NCBI GenBank assembly: GCA_027004335.1
Contig: JALTID010000010.1
Location: 1-15,575 of the forward strand
Reading direction: 5' to 3'
DNA from: a bacterium
GTDB lineage: Bacteria; JALSQH01
Length of the DNA: 15,575 nt
The position numbers and the translations under genes were made by a program. The notes under the pieces were generated by a model. The model searched no databases, was not told the origin of the DNA, and saw nothing but the letters and a program-made list of their open reading frames with translations. Below, piece by piece: positions 1-8,163 of the stretch (position 1 is the stretch's first letter; the number at the start of each line of letters is the position of its first letter).

Positions 1-10
1 CTGATTAGGA

Positions 11-1378
11 TTATAAATTGTATTCTTTCACTTTATAAATTAATGCTCTTGTACTTATTCCTAAAAGTTGTGCTGCATGAGTTTTATTGCCCCCTGTTTT
101 AATAAGAGCTTTTTTAATCATCTTCTTCTCTATTTTCCTACAGATTTCCTTCACATTCAATTCTTCATTGAGGTTAATATCGTCTGACGCAGCAGTTTCA
201 GTTCTCAGGTACTCAGGAAGATACTCCTCTCTTATTGTATCATCCCTGCTTAGAAGAACCGCTCTCTCCATAACATTTTCTAATTCTCTGACATTTCCTT
301 TCCATGGATAGTCTAACAGTATTTTCATAGCATTAGCATCTACTTTTCTGATAGCCTTGTCGTATGCACGGTTAAATTTATCAATAAAGAATGAGATAAG
401 GGCTGGAATATCTTCCTTTCTTCCCCTCAGAGGAGGTATTTTTATGTTTACTACATTTAATCTGTAATACAGGTCTTCTCTAAATCTTCCTTCTTTTACC
501 TCTTTTTCCATGTCCCTGTTTGTTGCAGCGATAATCCTCACATCAACTTTAATGGGTTTTACATCTCCAATTCTTCTTATTTCTCCTTCCTGAAGAACCC
601 TCAATAACTTTACCTGCAGCTGCTGTGGAAGCTCTGCAACTTCATCAAGAAAAAGTGTTCCTCTATCTGCTTCTTCAAAAAGTCCTTTTTTGTCATTATC
701 TGCACCTGTAAATGCTCCTCTTATATATCCGAAAAACTCACTCTCCAGCAAAGTTTCAGGAATTGCCCCACAGTTTACTGGAACAAATTTGTGTTTTCTC
801 CTCTGGCTATTCTCATGGATGGCCCTTGCAATGAGTTCCTTACCTGTTCCACTTTCTCCCTCAATAAGCACGGTAGTTTTGTATGGGGCTATTTTTTTTA
901 CGGCTTCCAGAACTTCTTTCATTTTTTTACTTTTTGCAACTATGCTTGAGAAATCAAAGCCTCTGCCAATTTCCTTCTGGAGGAGTCTATTTTTTTCAAG
1001 AAGCTCTTCCCTCTCCAGAGCTCTCACGGCTGCTTTCTGGATTTCTTCTGGTGATAATGGCTTGGAAAGAAAATCGTACGCATTTTTTTTTGCTGCTTCA
1101 ATTAGGGTGGATTCATCACCATACGCTGTAAAAAGAATAACCGTTGGCGGGTTTTCCAGTTTATTTAGTTCTTCAAGAAGGGTCATTCCATCCATCTCTG
1201 GCATTCTAAGATCTGAAAAAACAACTCTAATTAGTGGATCCTCTTTAATCTTATGGAAAGCCTCACTTCCTGTTGATGCTTCTTCTACCTCAAAAATTCC
1301 TATCATTTTTAGGGATCTCTTAAAAAGAATTCTTATGTTTTCTTCATCATCAACAACCAGAATCTTTTTCTCATTCAT
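11..1378 (-). CDS. NtrC-family sigma-54-dependent response regulator
   Basis: This 455-residue protein has the three NtrC modules in order. An N-terminal receiver (about 1-120) has an acidic pocket D10/D11, phosphoacceptor D56 (FSDLRMPEMDG), T84 and K106. A central AAA+ domain (about 145-385) has Walker A GESGTGKE (174-181), the sigma-54 contact loop GAFTGA (221-226) and Walker B LFLDE (242-246). A Fis-type helix-turn-helix closes the protein (about 420-453). Such proteins are phosphorylated by a histidine kinase, oligomerise and remodel sigma-54 RNA polymerase at -24/-12 promoters. The ATG overlaps the TGA of the upstream pilB-like gene (ATGA), and a GAGGG lies about 9 nt before it, so the two are translated together. 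This suggests, but does not prove, a role in pilus or secretion control. No partner kinase lies in the window; it could be just beyond position 1. Its specific target is unknown. Confidence 0.95.
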   Translation of the reverse strand: MNEKKILVVDDEENIRILFKRSLKMIGIFEVEEASTGSEAFHKIKEDPLIRVVFSDLRMPEMDGMTLLEELNKLENPPTVILFTAYGDESTLIEAAKKNAYDFLSKPLSPEEIQKAAVRALEREELLEKNRLLQKEIGRGFDFSSIVAKSKKMKEVLEAVKKIAPYKTTVLIEGESGTGKELIARAIHENSQRRKHKFVPVNCGAIPETLLESEFFGYIRGAFTGADNDKKGLFEEADRGTLFLDEVAELPQQLQVKLLRVLQEGEIRRIGDVKPIKVDVRIIAATNRDMEKEVKEGRFREDLYYRLNVVNIKIPPLRGRKEDIPALISFFIDKFNRAYDKAIRKVDANAMKILLDYPWKGNVRELENVMERAVLLSRDDTIREEYLPEYLRTETAASDDINLNEELNVKEICRKIEKKMIKKALIKTGGNKTHAAQLLGISTRALIYKVKEYNL

Positions 1379-3153
1379 ATTGTTACCCTCAAAACCTCTT
1401 CAATTGTGGTAATTCCTTCAATTACTTTCTTTACCCCTGCAATTTCTAAAGGTTGCATTCTCTTCTTCAGGCCAGCTTTTCTTATGCTCTCTTCCGGGGC
1501 TTTCTGAGCGATAAGTTTTTTAATTTCGTCATCAACTAACAAAATTTCAAAAATAGCTGTTCGTCCAAGGTAGCCTGTATATCTGCACTTACTACATCCT
1601 TTTCCTTTATAAACTTCTACTTTTTCCTGATTTCCAGGGAGCTTGATACCGAGGGGCTTGAGCTCTTCATTGGTTAAGTAGGTTTTTTCCTTACAGTAAG
1701 GACACACTATTCTCACCAATCTCTGAGCTATTACTCCAATTAAAGTAGAAGCAATTAAAAATGGCTCAATTCCAATGTCTACGAGTCTGGTTATTGCTGA
1801 CGGAGCATCATTTGTGTGGAGGGTGCTGAGAACTAAATGCCCCGTGAGAGCAGCCTGAATGGCGTTTCTTGCAGTTTCATAATCTCTTATTTCTCCGACC
1901 ATGATGATATCAGGATCCTGTCTGAGGATGTGTCTCAGAGCTTCGGCAAAGTCCAACCCGATCGCAGGGTTAACATTAATCTGGTTAAACCCTTCGTAAA
2001 CCATTTCAATTGGATCTTCAATTGTTACTATATTCACTCCAGGGTTATCCAGTTTTTTTAATGTTGAGTAGAGAGTTGTAGTTTTACCACTTCCTGTAGG
2101 ACCTGTTACAAGAATTATTCCATGGGTATGCTTTATAAAACTTTCAAAGGTTTTTAGATCTGTTCCTGAGAACCCGATATCCTTAAGTTCCTTGAACATA
2201 TATTCCGGGTCTAAAAGCCTCATAACGATCTTTTCTCCAAATGCTACCGGCATTGTAGAGATTCTAATCTCCACCTCTCTTTCTTTGTATTGGATTTTTA
2301 GTCGCCCATCCTGTGGTTTTCTCTTCTCTGCGATATTGAGTTTTGAAATTGCCTTTATACGGGCAGTCATTGCATTATGAACCACCTTTGGTATTCTGTA
2401 AACATCATGCAGTATGCCGTCTATTCTGAATCTTATAAGTCCCATCTCTCTCTTAGGTTCAAGGTGAATATCGCTTGCCCTCTGATCCAGTGCATATCTA
2501 AGCATATAATCCACGGCATTTACAATGTAGGTGTCTGTAGCTTCAAGTTCTTTATCTGCCCTCATTTTCACATACTGTTCCAAGTTACCAAAATCAAAAC
2601 CTGACGAGAGTGAAGTTTTAGCTTTTTCAACGGAGGAGCTGAAACCAAAAAGATCTCTCACAATTTTGTCTATATCTTTTCGTGGAGTTAAAATTATTTT
2701 GACTTTTTTCTTACTTGTTCCAGAGAGTGTTGAGATCGCTTCAAGATTAAATGGATTTGAAGTAGCAACTATCAGGGTATCATCTTCCATTCTTACTGGA
2801 ATGATATTGTTTTTTCTAGCAAAGGGTCTTGTTACAAATTTTGATGAAAAATTTACATCAATTTTTACAGGATCAATTTTTTCATATTCAAGTCCTAATT
2901 TCTCAGCAACAATTTTTAGTATATCTTCTTCAGTTAGTTTTTTACCAGTTTTGGGATTATTAAATCCCATTCGTGCAATAACTTCCCATGGAAGAGGAAT
3001 TCCACCTTCTCCCTCTGTTTTAATCTCCTTTTTTATCTTGGCTTCAGCGGTGGGATATAGTACTTCAATTCGCCTTATATCTTCTTCTGCAATAATACCT
3101 TTTTCATATAAAAGTCTTAGTAGCTGATTGTAACTTAAAAATTCCTGATGCAT
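1375..3153 (-). CDS. PilB/GspE-type assembly ATPase (type IV pilus or type II secretion)
   Basis: This cytoplasmic hexameric ATPase powers assembly of type IV pili or type II secretion pseudopili. Numbering here starts at the upstream TTG (3159). An N-terminal MshEN/T2SSE_N-like region spans about 55-175. The motor domain has Walker A GPTGSGKT (353-360), an Asp box around VTIEDPIEM (378-386), Walker B with DPDIIMVGEIRD (415-426) and a His box around TGHLVLSTLHTN (439-450). A tetracysteine zinc site is formed by C486, C489, C522 and C525. All are hallmarks of PilB/GspE and argue against the retraction ATPase PilT, which is shorter and lacks the zinc site. Two starts are possible: TTG at 3159 (594 aa) or ATG at 3153 (592 aa). 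I chose the ATG because the predicted transcript begins near 3158. Neither has a good Shine-Dalgarno. No pilin, PilC or PilQ gene is present to decide between pilus and secretion. Confidence 0.94.
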   Translation of the reverse strand: MHQEFLSYNQLLRLLYEKGIIAEEDIRRIEVLYPTAEAKIKKEIKTEGEGGIPLPWEVIARMGFNNPKTGKKLTEEDILKIVAEKLGLEYEKIDPVKIDVNFSSKFVTRPFARKNNIIPVRMEDDTLIVATSNPFNLEAISTLSGTSKKKVKIILTPRKDIDKIVRDLFGFSSSVEKAKTSLSSGFDFGNLEQYVKMRADKELEATDTYIVNAVDYMLRYALDQRASDIHLEPKREMGLIRFRIDGILHDVYRIPKVVHNAMTARIKAISKLNIAEKRKPQDGRLKIQYKEREVEIRISTMPVAFGEKIVMRLLDPEYMFKELKDIGFSGTDLKTFESFIKHTHGIILVTGPTGSGKTTTLYSTLKKLDNPGVNIVTIEDPIEMVYEGFNQINVNPAIGLDFAEALRHILRQDPDIIMVGEIRDYETARNAIQAALTGHLVLSTLHTNDAPSAITRLVDIGIEPFLIASTLIGVIAQRLVRIVCPYCKEKTYLTNEELKPLGIKLPGNQEKVEVYKGKGCSKCRYTGYLGRTAIFEILLVDDEIKKLIAQKAPEESIRKAGLKKRMQPLEIAGVKKVIEGITTIEEVLRVTI

Positions 3154-3164
3154 CTTCAAAGATT

Positions 3165-3193
3165 ATCATAGCTTATATTAGCCTTTTTATCAA
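3165..3193 (-). promoter_or_regulatory. Promoter of the pilB-ntrC operon
   Basis: On the minus strand, TTGATA (3188-3193) and TATGAT (3165-3170) are separated by 17 nt; each box matches the sigma-70 consensus at 5 of 6 positions. The expected start of transcription is about 3158, only about 5 nt before the ATG at 3153, so the mRNA would be nearly leaderless. It lies back to back with the extended -10 of the divergent glycosidase gene. Confidence 0.6.
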
Positions 3194-3198
3194 CATTG

Positions 3199-3207
3199 TG
3201 CTATATT
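3199..3207 (+). promoter_or_regulatory. Extended -10 promoter of the GH2 glycosidase gene
   Basis: TG-C-TATATT (TG at 3199-3200, hexamer 3202-3207) fits an extended -10 element. No good -35 is seen at 16-18 nt spacing, which is typical of extended -10 promoters. Transcription would start near 3214, leaving a short leader that carries GGAGG at 3221-3225. Confidence 0.45.
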
Positions 3208-3230
3208 TTTAAAAAAGATTGGAGGATCAT

Positions 3231-6047
3231 GTGAAGAGAAAGTTTCTCTTATATGTTCTTCTTTTATCATTTTTTATTCTGATATCCTATGGTTGCTCTG
3301 GCGGAGGGAAGGAGACTGCCCAGAAATTTTCCACTTATATTAATTTTATCCCAAGAGGAGAATACCCAAGACCAGATTTTGAGCGGGAGAACTGGATTAA
3401 TTTGAATGGGGAATGGAGATTCAGGTTTGATCCTTTTAATGAAGGGATGAATAATCACTGGTACCTCAAGCTTTCTCTTTTTACAGATAAAATAATTGTA
3501 CCTTTTCCGTGGCAGAGTTCTCTTTCAGGTATAGGAGATGTTCCTGAAGACTACGAGGATTACCCGGTTACCATTTTACCCAGGTATCAAAAACATAGGA
3601 TAGGATGGTATATGAGAACCTTTTACACTCCACCATGGGTTGAGGAAGGAAAAAGAGTTTTTCTCAATTTTGGAGCAGTTGACTGGCGTGCCGATGTTTG
3701 GATAAATGGTTTTTATGTTGGCAAACATGAAGGTGGTTATACACCGTTTTCTTTTGATATAACTGATTATCTTTTGCCTACTGGATTCAGGAATGTAGTT
3801 GTGGTGAGAGCTTATGATCCTGGTAATAGTGACGATGATCTAATTCCCATTGGTAAGCAGGGGGATATGTGGTATACACCTGTGAGTGGAATATGGCAAA
3901 CAGTTTATCTTGATGAGAGAGGTAAGGTTTATTTTGAGAATTACAGGGTCAAAACTGATCCTGACTCTGGAACAATTTTTATTAAGTTTGATATAGATAA
4001 TGAAGCTGATGGAGGAAGTTATTTGTTTTTCATTGATGTTTATGATAACTCAGGTGAACTTTATAAGAAACTTTTTACCATTTATCTGGATAAGGGTGAG
4101 AATGAGATCCCGTTAAGTTTTACCCTTGGAGGGTTTCAGTTATGGGAACCAGATAATCCGCATCTTTATCGTTTTAATACTAAATTGGAGGATGAAAGGG
4201 GCGTTGAGGATAGCTTTACCGGGTATTTTGGCATTAGAAAAATTGAGATAAAGTGGGCTCCAGGCCATTCTCCTCAGGATAACTCAGAATTGGTGGATCA
4301 ATATAAATATATTTATCTTAATGGGAAGCCACTCTTCATAAGAGGAGTTCTTGATCAGGGTTACAATCCATGGGGCCTTTATACCTATCCCAATGTTGCA
4401 ACTATGGAAAGTGAAATTAACTACATAAAATCTCTTGGCTTCAATGCGATAAGAATCCATATTAAAGGTCCTGACCCGTACAAGCTATATTTAGCCGATA
4501 AATTAGGACTTCTTGTTATATATGATATGCCCTCTTTGAAAATGTTTGCTGATGGTGAAGATCCAGTTGGCAGGGCAAATTATCTTTCAACAGCCAAAGG
4601 ACTTATTGAGAGAGACTGGAACCATCCTTCTATATTATGGTGGGTTATGTTCAATGAGGACTGGGGATTGCTTGAACCTCAGAGGCTAAAGTTTAATAGT
4701 GACCTTCAAAACTGGGTTAAAGAAGTTGTAAATACAGCCAAAAGCCTTGATCCTACCAGGCCTGTAGAGGATAACTCTGCAGGGGGGCTTGGTGCATATG
4801 ATCATCTATATACGGACATTCAGAGCTGGCATTTTTATATTAGAAGTTATGATCTCCTTATGGAGCATCTTAACTGGATTAGTGATAACACCTTCCCTGG
4901 TAGTACTGAAATATGGGTTCCAAATTATGTGCAGGATGGTCAGCCGTTGATAAATAGTGAATTTGGTGGCATAGATGTCTATGGCGGAAATCGGGATATT
5001 TCGTGGTACCTGCATTGGGAGATAAATGCTATGAGACTATTTCCCAAGATCCAGGGGTATGTTTTCACTGAGTTAAAAGATGTGGAGTTTGAACATAATG
5101 GACTTTTAAAATACGATGGCAGGGCTAAGATTCTTGGTTATGAAGAATTTGATGTAGATACCTCTCAAATTATTGGAGATAGGTTCATAGCAATAGATTC
5201 TCCTCCTGTTATAAAAGGTTATTCTGGTGAAATTACTTATGTACCTGTTTATTATTCAAATTTCTCTTCCAGCTCAGGAGGTTACTCTCTGAAATATACA
5301 ATTGTGGGCTGGAATGGAAATGGTGTAAAGATACTCACAGGTTCTTCTACAGGCATCAGGTTTAATGCCAAACCTTACGAAACTGTATTTATTGGGAAAG
5401 TAGAGGTGCTTTTTCCAGATTACAGATTTGCTGGAGCCTTGCTGTTCAATGTTGTTGACAGTAATGGAAACTATGTGGCAGGGAATTATGTAAATTTTTT
5501 TACGGATGCTCCAGATACATGTAACAATCAATTGTGTGCTATAGAAACTTCTCCAGCGGATTTCAGTGATGCTTCATGGAGTAGAAATTATGAAGCGGAT
5601 AAAAATTTCTTCTGGGGAAAAGGAAGTGGGTATGTAACCTACAAACTACCTCTAACCTATTCTGCAGATAAGATTAGTAGGATTGTTATATTATTGGAGG
5701 TTTCTTCTGGGGGAAATTCTCTTGCTAATAGAGAAACATCTCCTGAAACGCTCTGGAGTAATATCAAGATCTTAATTAATGGGGAAGAAAATAGTAGTGT
5801 GAAAGCAGGTGAATATGCTGACGCGAGGGGATTTTTATCCTATCTGAATTATCCGGAATTAGCTGGCTCCTACGGAAAAATGATAAGAGTCACTATCTCA
5901 GATCCCCGTGAAATAGAAAGACTCTCTGCGAACGGTTACATTACCATCACGATAAGAACCTCTGATGACAATGGAATTAAAATTTTTGGAAAAGATGTAG
6001 GTGAATACCCATGGGGTATTAAGGAAGTAATATATTTTAAACAATAA
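3231..6047 (+). CDS. Glycoside hydrolase family 2 protein, predicted lipoprotein
   Basis: This is a GH2-type glycosidase (beta-galactosidase, beta-glucuronidase or beta-mannosidase class) that hydrolyses a beta-linked sugar by a retaining mechanism. I chose GTG 3231 because GGAGG (3221-3225) sits 5 nt upstream; an in-frame TTG at 3219 would overlap that site. From GTG the protein has 938 residues. An N-terminal KRK plus hydrophobic leader ends in SYGC, so C22 is a probable lipidation site, although S at -3 is not the usual lipobox residue. A GH2 sugar-binding jelly roll (about 45-195) and an Ig-like domain (about 230-340) precede the TIM barrel (about 355-640). The likely acid/base is E476 in MFNEDWG and the likely nucleophile E577 in INSEFGG. 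The FTELKDVEFEHNGLL stretch is typical of the family. About 300 C-terminal residues form extra, probably beta-rich domains I cannot name. Sugar specificity cannot be read from the sequence. Confidence 0.9.
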   Translation: MKRKFLLYVLLLSFFILISYGCSGGGKETAQKFSTYINFIPRGEYPRPDFERENWINLNGEWRFRFDPFNEGMNNHWYLKLSLFTDKIIVPFPWQSSLSGIGDVPEDYEDYPVTILPRYQKHRIGWYMRTFYTPPWVEEGKRVFLNFGAVDWRADVWINGFYVGKHEGGYTPFSFDITDYLLPTGFRNVVVVRAYDPGNSDDDLIPIGKQGDMWYTPVSGIWQTVYLDERGKVYFENYRVKTDPDSGTIFIKFDIDNEADGGSYLFFIDVYDNSGELYKKLFTIYLDKGENEIPLSFTLGGFQLWEPDNPHLYRFNTKLEDERGVEDSFTGYFGIRKIEIKWAPGHSPQDNSELVDQYKYIYLNGKPLFIRGVLDQGYNPWGLYTYPNVATMESEINYIKSLGFNAIRIHIKGPDPYKLYLADKLGLLVIYDMPSLKMFADGEDPVGRANYLSTAKGLIERDWNHPSILWWVMFNEDWGLLEPQRLKFNSDLQNWVKEVVNTAKSLDPTRPVEDNSAGGLGAYDHLYTDIQSWHFYIRSYDLLMEHLNWISDNTFPGSTEIWVPNYVQDGQPLINSEFGGIDVYGGNRDISWYLHWEINAMRLFPKIQGYVFTELKDVEFEHNGLLKYDGRAKILGYEEFDVDTSQIIGDRFIAIDSPPVIKGYSGEITYVPVYYSNFSSSSGGYSLKYTIVGWNGNGVKILTGSSTGIRFNAKPYETVFIGKVEVLFPDYRFAGALLFNVVDSNGNYVAGNYVNFFTDAPDTCNNQLCAIETSPADFSDASWSRNYEADKNFFWGKGSGYVTYKLPLTYSADKISRIVILLEVSSGGNSLANRETSPETLWSNIKILINGEENSSVKAGEYADARGFLSYLNYPELAGSYGKMIRVTISDPREIERLSANGYITITIRTSDDNGIKIFGKDVGEYPWGIKEVIYFKQ

Positions 6048-6049
6048 TT

Positions 6050-6077
6050 TTGAGATAAAGAACAATTTTGTTATAAT
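6050..6077 (+). promoter_or_regulatory. Promoter of the LolA-like gene (leaderless type)
   Basis: TTGAGA (6050-6055), a 16-nt spacer and a perfect TATAAT (6072-6077). The -10 ends 9 nt before the ATG at 6087, so transcription should begin at or within about 3 nt of the start codon. The -35 begins 3 nt after the stop codon of the glycosidase gene. Confidence 0.7.
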
Positions 6078-6086
6078 TTGCAAAAT

Positions 6087-6866
6087 ATGAAGAAAGTTTT
6101 TGTTCTTTTTTTAATTTTTACTGCTTCATCGTTCTTGTATCCTGAGAATATTCCTCTTTTTCTTCAAAAGGCTGTAGAGAATTTTAAGAAGATAAAATCT
6201 GTAAGAGCCGAAGTGGATCAGAAAGTGATTATTAGGGGAAGGGAATTTTATTATTCTGGTAATTATGTTGCTTCATTTCCTGGCATTTTTAAAGTAACTT
6301 ATTTTTACCCACAAAAGCAGATAATCTGGCTGGGAAAAGATGGAGTTTTTAACTGGTATATTCCTTCTAAAAATCTGCTTTATTATGTTCTGGATTTTGT
6401 AAAATTTAATGAGGGTACTCCTTCAAGAATCAATGGAGTAGTTCCTTCTTTGCCCTCTCTCCAGAGATTTTCTCCTTCGGGGGATACTTATAAGATTGCA
6501 GAAGCTTCAAAGAGATTTATCGGATTTCTCCACAGGGTTAATTATATAAGGCTTGAACCTCGGGGAAGATACTCAAGTTTCCCGGGGGTAGAATTATACA
6601 TCACAACGGGGGAATTTTTGCCATTAAGAATAATTATGACCAAAAATGGTAAGGTGATAGGTTCACAGTTTTTTAAAAAGTATAAAAAGGTGAATGGAGT
6701 TTTTTTCCCTTTTTTTGTAAGAGTTGAAGTAAAAAAAATAAATCTCGTAACTGAGACGAGTTACATGAATGTAGAAATTAATCCAGCTCTAAAAAAGGTA
6801 GATTTTAAGGTGTATCTGCCCGATGGAGTGGTGAGGAAAAACCTGATTTCTGCAGGAGTGAGATAA
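6087..6866 (+). CDS. LolA-like outer-membrane lipoprotein carrier protein
   Basis: This 259-residue protein resembles the LolA/LolB/RseB superfamily, periplasmic half-barrels that bind acyl chains of lipoproteins on the way to the outer membrane. A signal peptide is clear (MKK, then hydrophobic VFVLFLIF to about residue 18), with no strong AxA cleavage site. The mature part opens with a helix (LQKAVENFKKIKSVRAEVDQ) followed by alternating beta strands such as FKVTYFYP and IIWLGKDGVFNWY, the usual LolA layout of aligned aromatic strands. It is somewhat longer than E. coli LolA (about 200 aa). I start at ATG 6087, not the in-frame TTG 6078, because the TTG would lie directly against the -10 hexamer. 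There is no Shine-Dalgarno. Its position between a lipoprotein-like glycosidase and lpxC fits cell-envelope biogenesis. The family call is from motif feel and fold pattern only, so it is less certain than its neighbours. Confidence 0.72.
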   Translation: MKKVFVLFLIFTASSFLYPENIPLFLQKAVENFKKIKSVRAEVDQKVIIRGREFYYSGNYVASFPGIFKVTYFYPQKQIIWLGKDGVFNWYIPSKNLLYYVLDFVKFNEGTPSRINGVVPSLPSLQRFSPSGDTYKIAEASKRFIGFLHRVNYIRLEPRGRYSSFPGVELYITTGEFLPLRIIMTKNGKVIGSQFFKKYKKVNGVFFPFFVRVEVKKINLVTETSYMNVEINPALKKVDFKVYLPDGVVRKNLISAGVR

Positions 6867-6883
6867 AAATTTGAGGTTAACAC

Positions 6884-6911
6884 TTGACAATTAAAGGGTA
6901 TTTTATATACT
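6884..6911 (+). promoter_or_regulatory. Promoter of the HU-lpxC operon
   Basis: A perfect TTGACA (6884-6889), a 16-nt spacer and TATACT (6906-6911) make one of the two strongest promoters here. Transcription should begin near 6918, giving a leader of about 27 nt with AGGAGG at 6930-6935, 9 nt before the HU ATG. This suits a highly expressed DNA-binding protein. Confidence 0.75.
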
Positions 6912-6944
6912 TTTACATCAAAAGGAAATAGGAGGTATCTGGGT

Positions 6945-7232
6945 ATGAAAAAATCCGAGCTTGTAAAAATTCTTGCAGAGAAAAGTGGGTTGAATAGCAA
7001 ATTAGCAGCAAGGGTCGTTGACACATTTTTTGGCTCTATTAAAGAGGCTTTGAAAAACGGTGACAGAGTAGAGATAAGGGGTTTTGGTAGCTTTGAAATA
7101 AGAGAGTATGGTTCTTATGTGGGCATTAATCCCAAAACGAGGAAAAAGATTCAGGTCCCTCCAAAGAAGTTACCCTTTTTTAAAGCGGGAAAAGAGCTAA
7201 GAGAAAGAGTGGACAAAGGGAAGGAAAAGTGA
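6945..7232 (+). CDS. HU/IHF-family DNA-binding protein
   Basis: A 95-residue nucleoid protein of the HU/IHF family that dimerises and bends DNA non-specifically. It shows the N-terminal helices (1-40), the GFGSFEIRE strand signature (46-54) and the beta-arm with the DNA-intercalating proline P63 (GINP, 60-63), ending in the FKAGKELRE helix (79-87). The arm departs from the common GRNPxTG: I61 replaces Arg and R66 replaces Gly, while the remaining arm is rich in lysine and arginine. The C-terminus adds a short Lys/Glu tail (KGKEK). It has its own strong promoter and Shine-Dalgarno and is followed after 10 nt by lpxC, so the two are very likely co-transcribed. Whether it behaves as HU or as one IHF-like subunit cannot be told from the sequence alone. 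Confidence 0.95.
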   Translation: MKKSELVKILAEKSGLNSKLAARVVDTFFGSIKEALKNGDRVEIRGFGSFEIREYGSYVGINPKTRKKIQVPPKKLPFFKAGKELRERVDKGKEK

Positions 7233-7242
7233 GGGGTTAATC

Positions 7243-8163
7243 TTGCTTAAACAGAGAACTGTCAGAGAAGAGACAAGTATTTTAGGGAAGGGTCTACATT
7301 CTGGAAACAGAGTCAGTATGAATATTAAACCTGCTCCACCAAACAGTGGAATAACTTTTGTCAGAAATGATCTTTCTGGTAAGCCGAAAATAAAGGTTGA
7401 TGTGGATAATATTGGAGATGGTTTTCTTGCCACTACTCTCAATGTGGGAAGAATTCAGGTCAAGACAGTGGAACATTTTCTTTCTGCATTGTATGCTCTG
7501 GGTGTGGATAATCTGATTGTAGAACTTGATTCTCCTGAAGTTCCTATAATGGATGGAAGTGCAAGACCTTTCATCTATCTTCTCAGGAGGGATGTGGGAA
7601 TAAAGGAGCAGAAAGCTGCCAAGAAATTTATAAAAATCACAAAGAGAGTGGAAGTTTCTGATGATGATAAGTATCTGAGAGTTGAACCTGTTGATGCCCC
7701 AAGGTTGTTGATTGATTTTACAATTTTCTTTCCCCACAGAGTGATTGGAATACAGAATTATCTTTTTGAGTTTTCCACCAGAAGATATATTGAGGAAATC
7801 AGTAAGGCTCGAACTTTTGTTGCAGAATCTGAGGTAAAAAGATTGTGGAAAAAAGGATACGCATTAGGTGGTTCCCTTGATAATGCTGTGGTGGTAGGAG
7901 ATTTTGGAATTCTCAATAAGGATGATCTAAGATACGAAAATGAGTTTGTGAGGCATAAGATTCTGGATATTATCGGTGATCTTTACCTTCTTGGTTCCCC
8001 TGTATTCGGGAAAGTTGTTGCTTATAAATCTGGCCATACCCTTAACCACATGCTGGTAAAGAAAGTTGTTCAGGAAAAAGCTTATGAGATTGTGACTCTT
8101 CCTCTGGAAAAGGGAGAGAAGATATTCAATTTTAAACTTGAGCCTGCTTTTTTTACTGACTAA
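7243..8163 (+). CDS. lpxC: UDP-3-O-acyl-N-acetylglucosamine deacetylase
   Basis: LpxC is a cytoplasmic zinc amidase that removes acetate from UDP-3-O-acyl-GlcNAc, the committed step of lipid A synthesis. The 306-residue length matches the family. Zinc ligands are H78 (TVEHFLSAL), H238 and D242 in HKILDIIGDL; the general base is E77 and the second catalytic residue is H265 in GHTLNH. RTF (190-192) and ALGGSLDNAVVV (207-218) are also characteristic. The start is TTG at 7243, supported by GAGGGG at 7231-7236, six nt upstream and overlapping the HU stop codon. It appears to form a two-gene operon with HU. Its TAA overlaps the stop codon of the convergent metF. Presence of lpxC means this organism makes lipopolysaccharide or a related lipid A, hence a true outer membrane. 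Confidence 0.97.
   Translation: MLKQRTVREETSILGKGLHSGNRVSMNIKPAPPNSGITFVRNDLSGKPKIKVDVDNIGDGFLATTLNVGRIQVKTVEHFLSALYALGVDNLIVELDSPEVPIMDGSARPFIYLLRRDVGIKEQKAAKKFIKITKRVEVSDDDKYLRVEPVDAPRLLIDFTIFFPHRVIGIQNYLFEFSTRRYIEEISKARTFVAESEVKRLWKKGYALGGSLDNAVVVGDFGILNKDDLRYENEFVRHKILDIIGDLYLLGSPVFGKVVAYKSGHTLNHMLVKKVVQEKAYEIVTLPLEKGEKIFNFKLEPAFFTD

Noticed and set aside
690-1412. Long plus-strand open frame (240 codons) opposite the NtrC-type gene
   Set aside because: It is antisense to a gene with complete catalytic motifs, has no Shine-Dalgarno or recognisable domain, and is Ser/Leu/Phe-rich as expected of a reverse-frame shadow.
2531-3127. Plus-strand open frame (198 codons) opposite the PilB-type gene
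   Set aside because: Same reasoning: it lies wholly within a well-supported gene on the other strand and resembles no protein.
7294-7737. Minus-strand open frame (147 codons) inside lpxC
   Set aside because: lpxC is certain from its zinc and catalytic residues; the antisense frame has no start signals.
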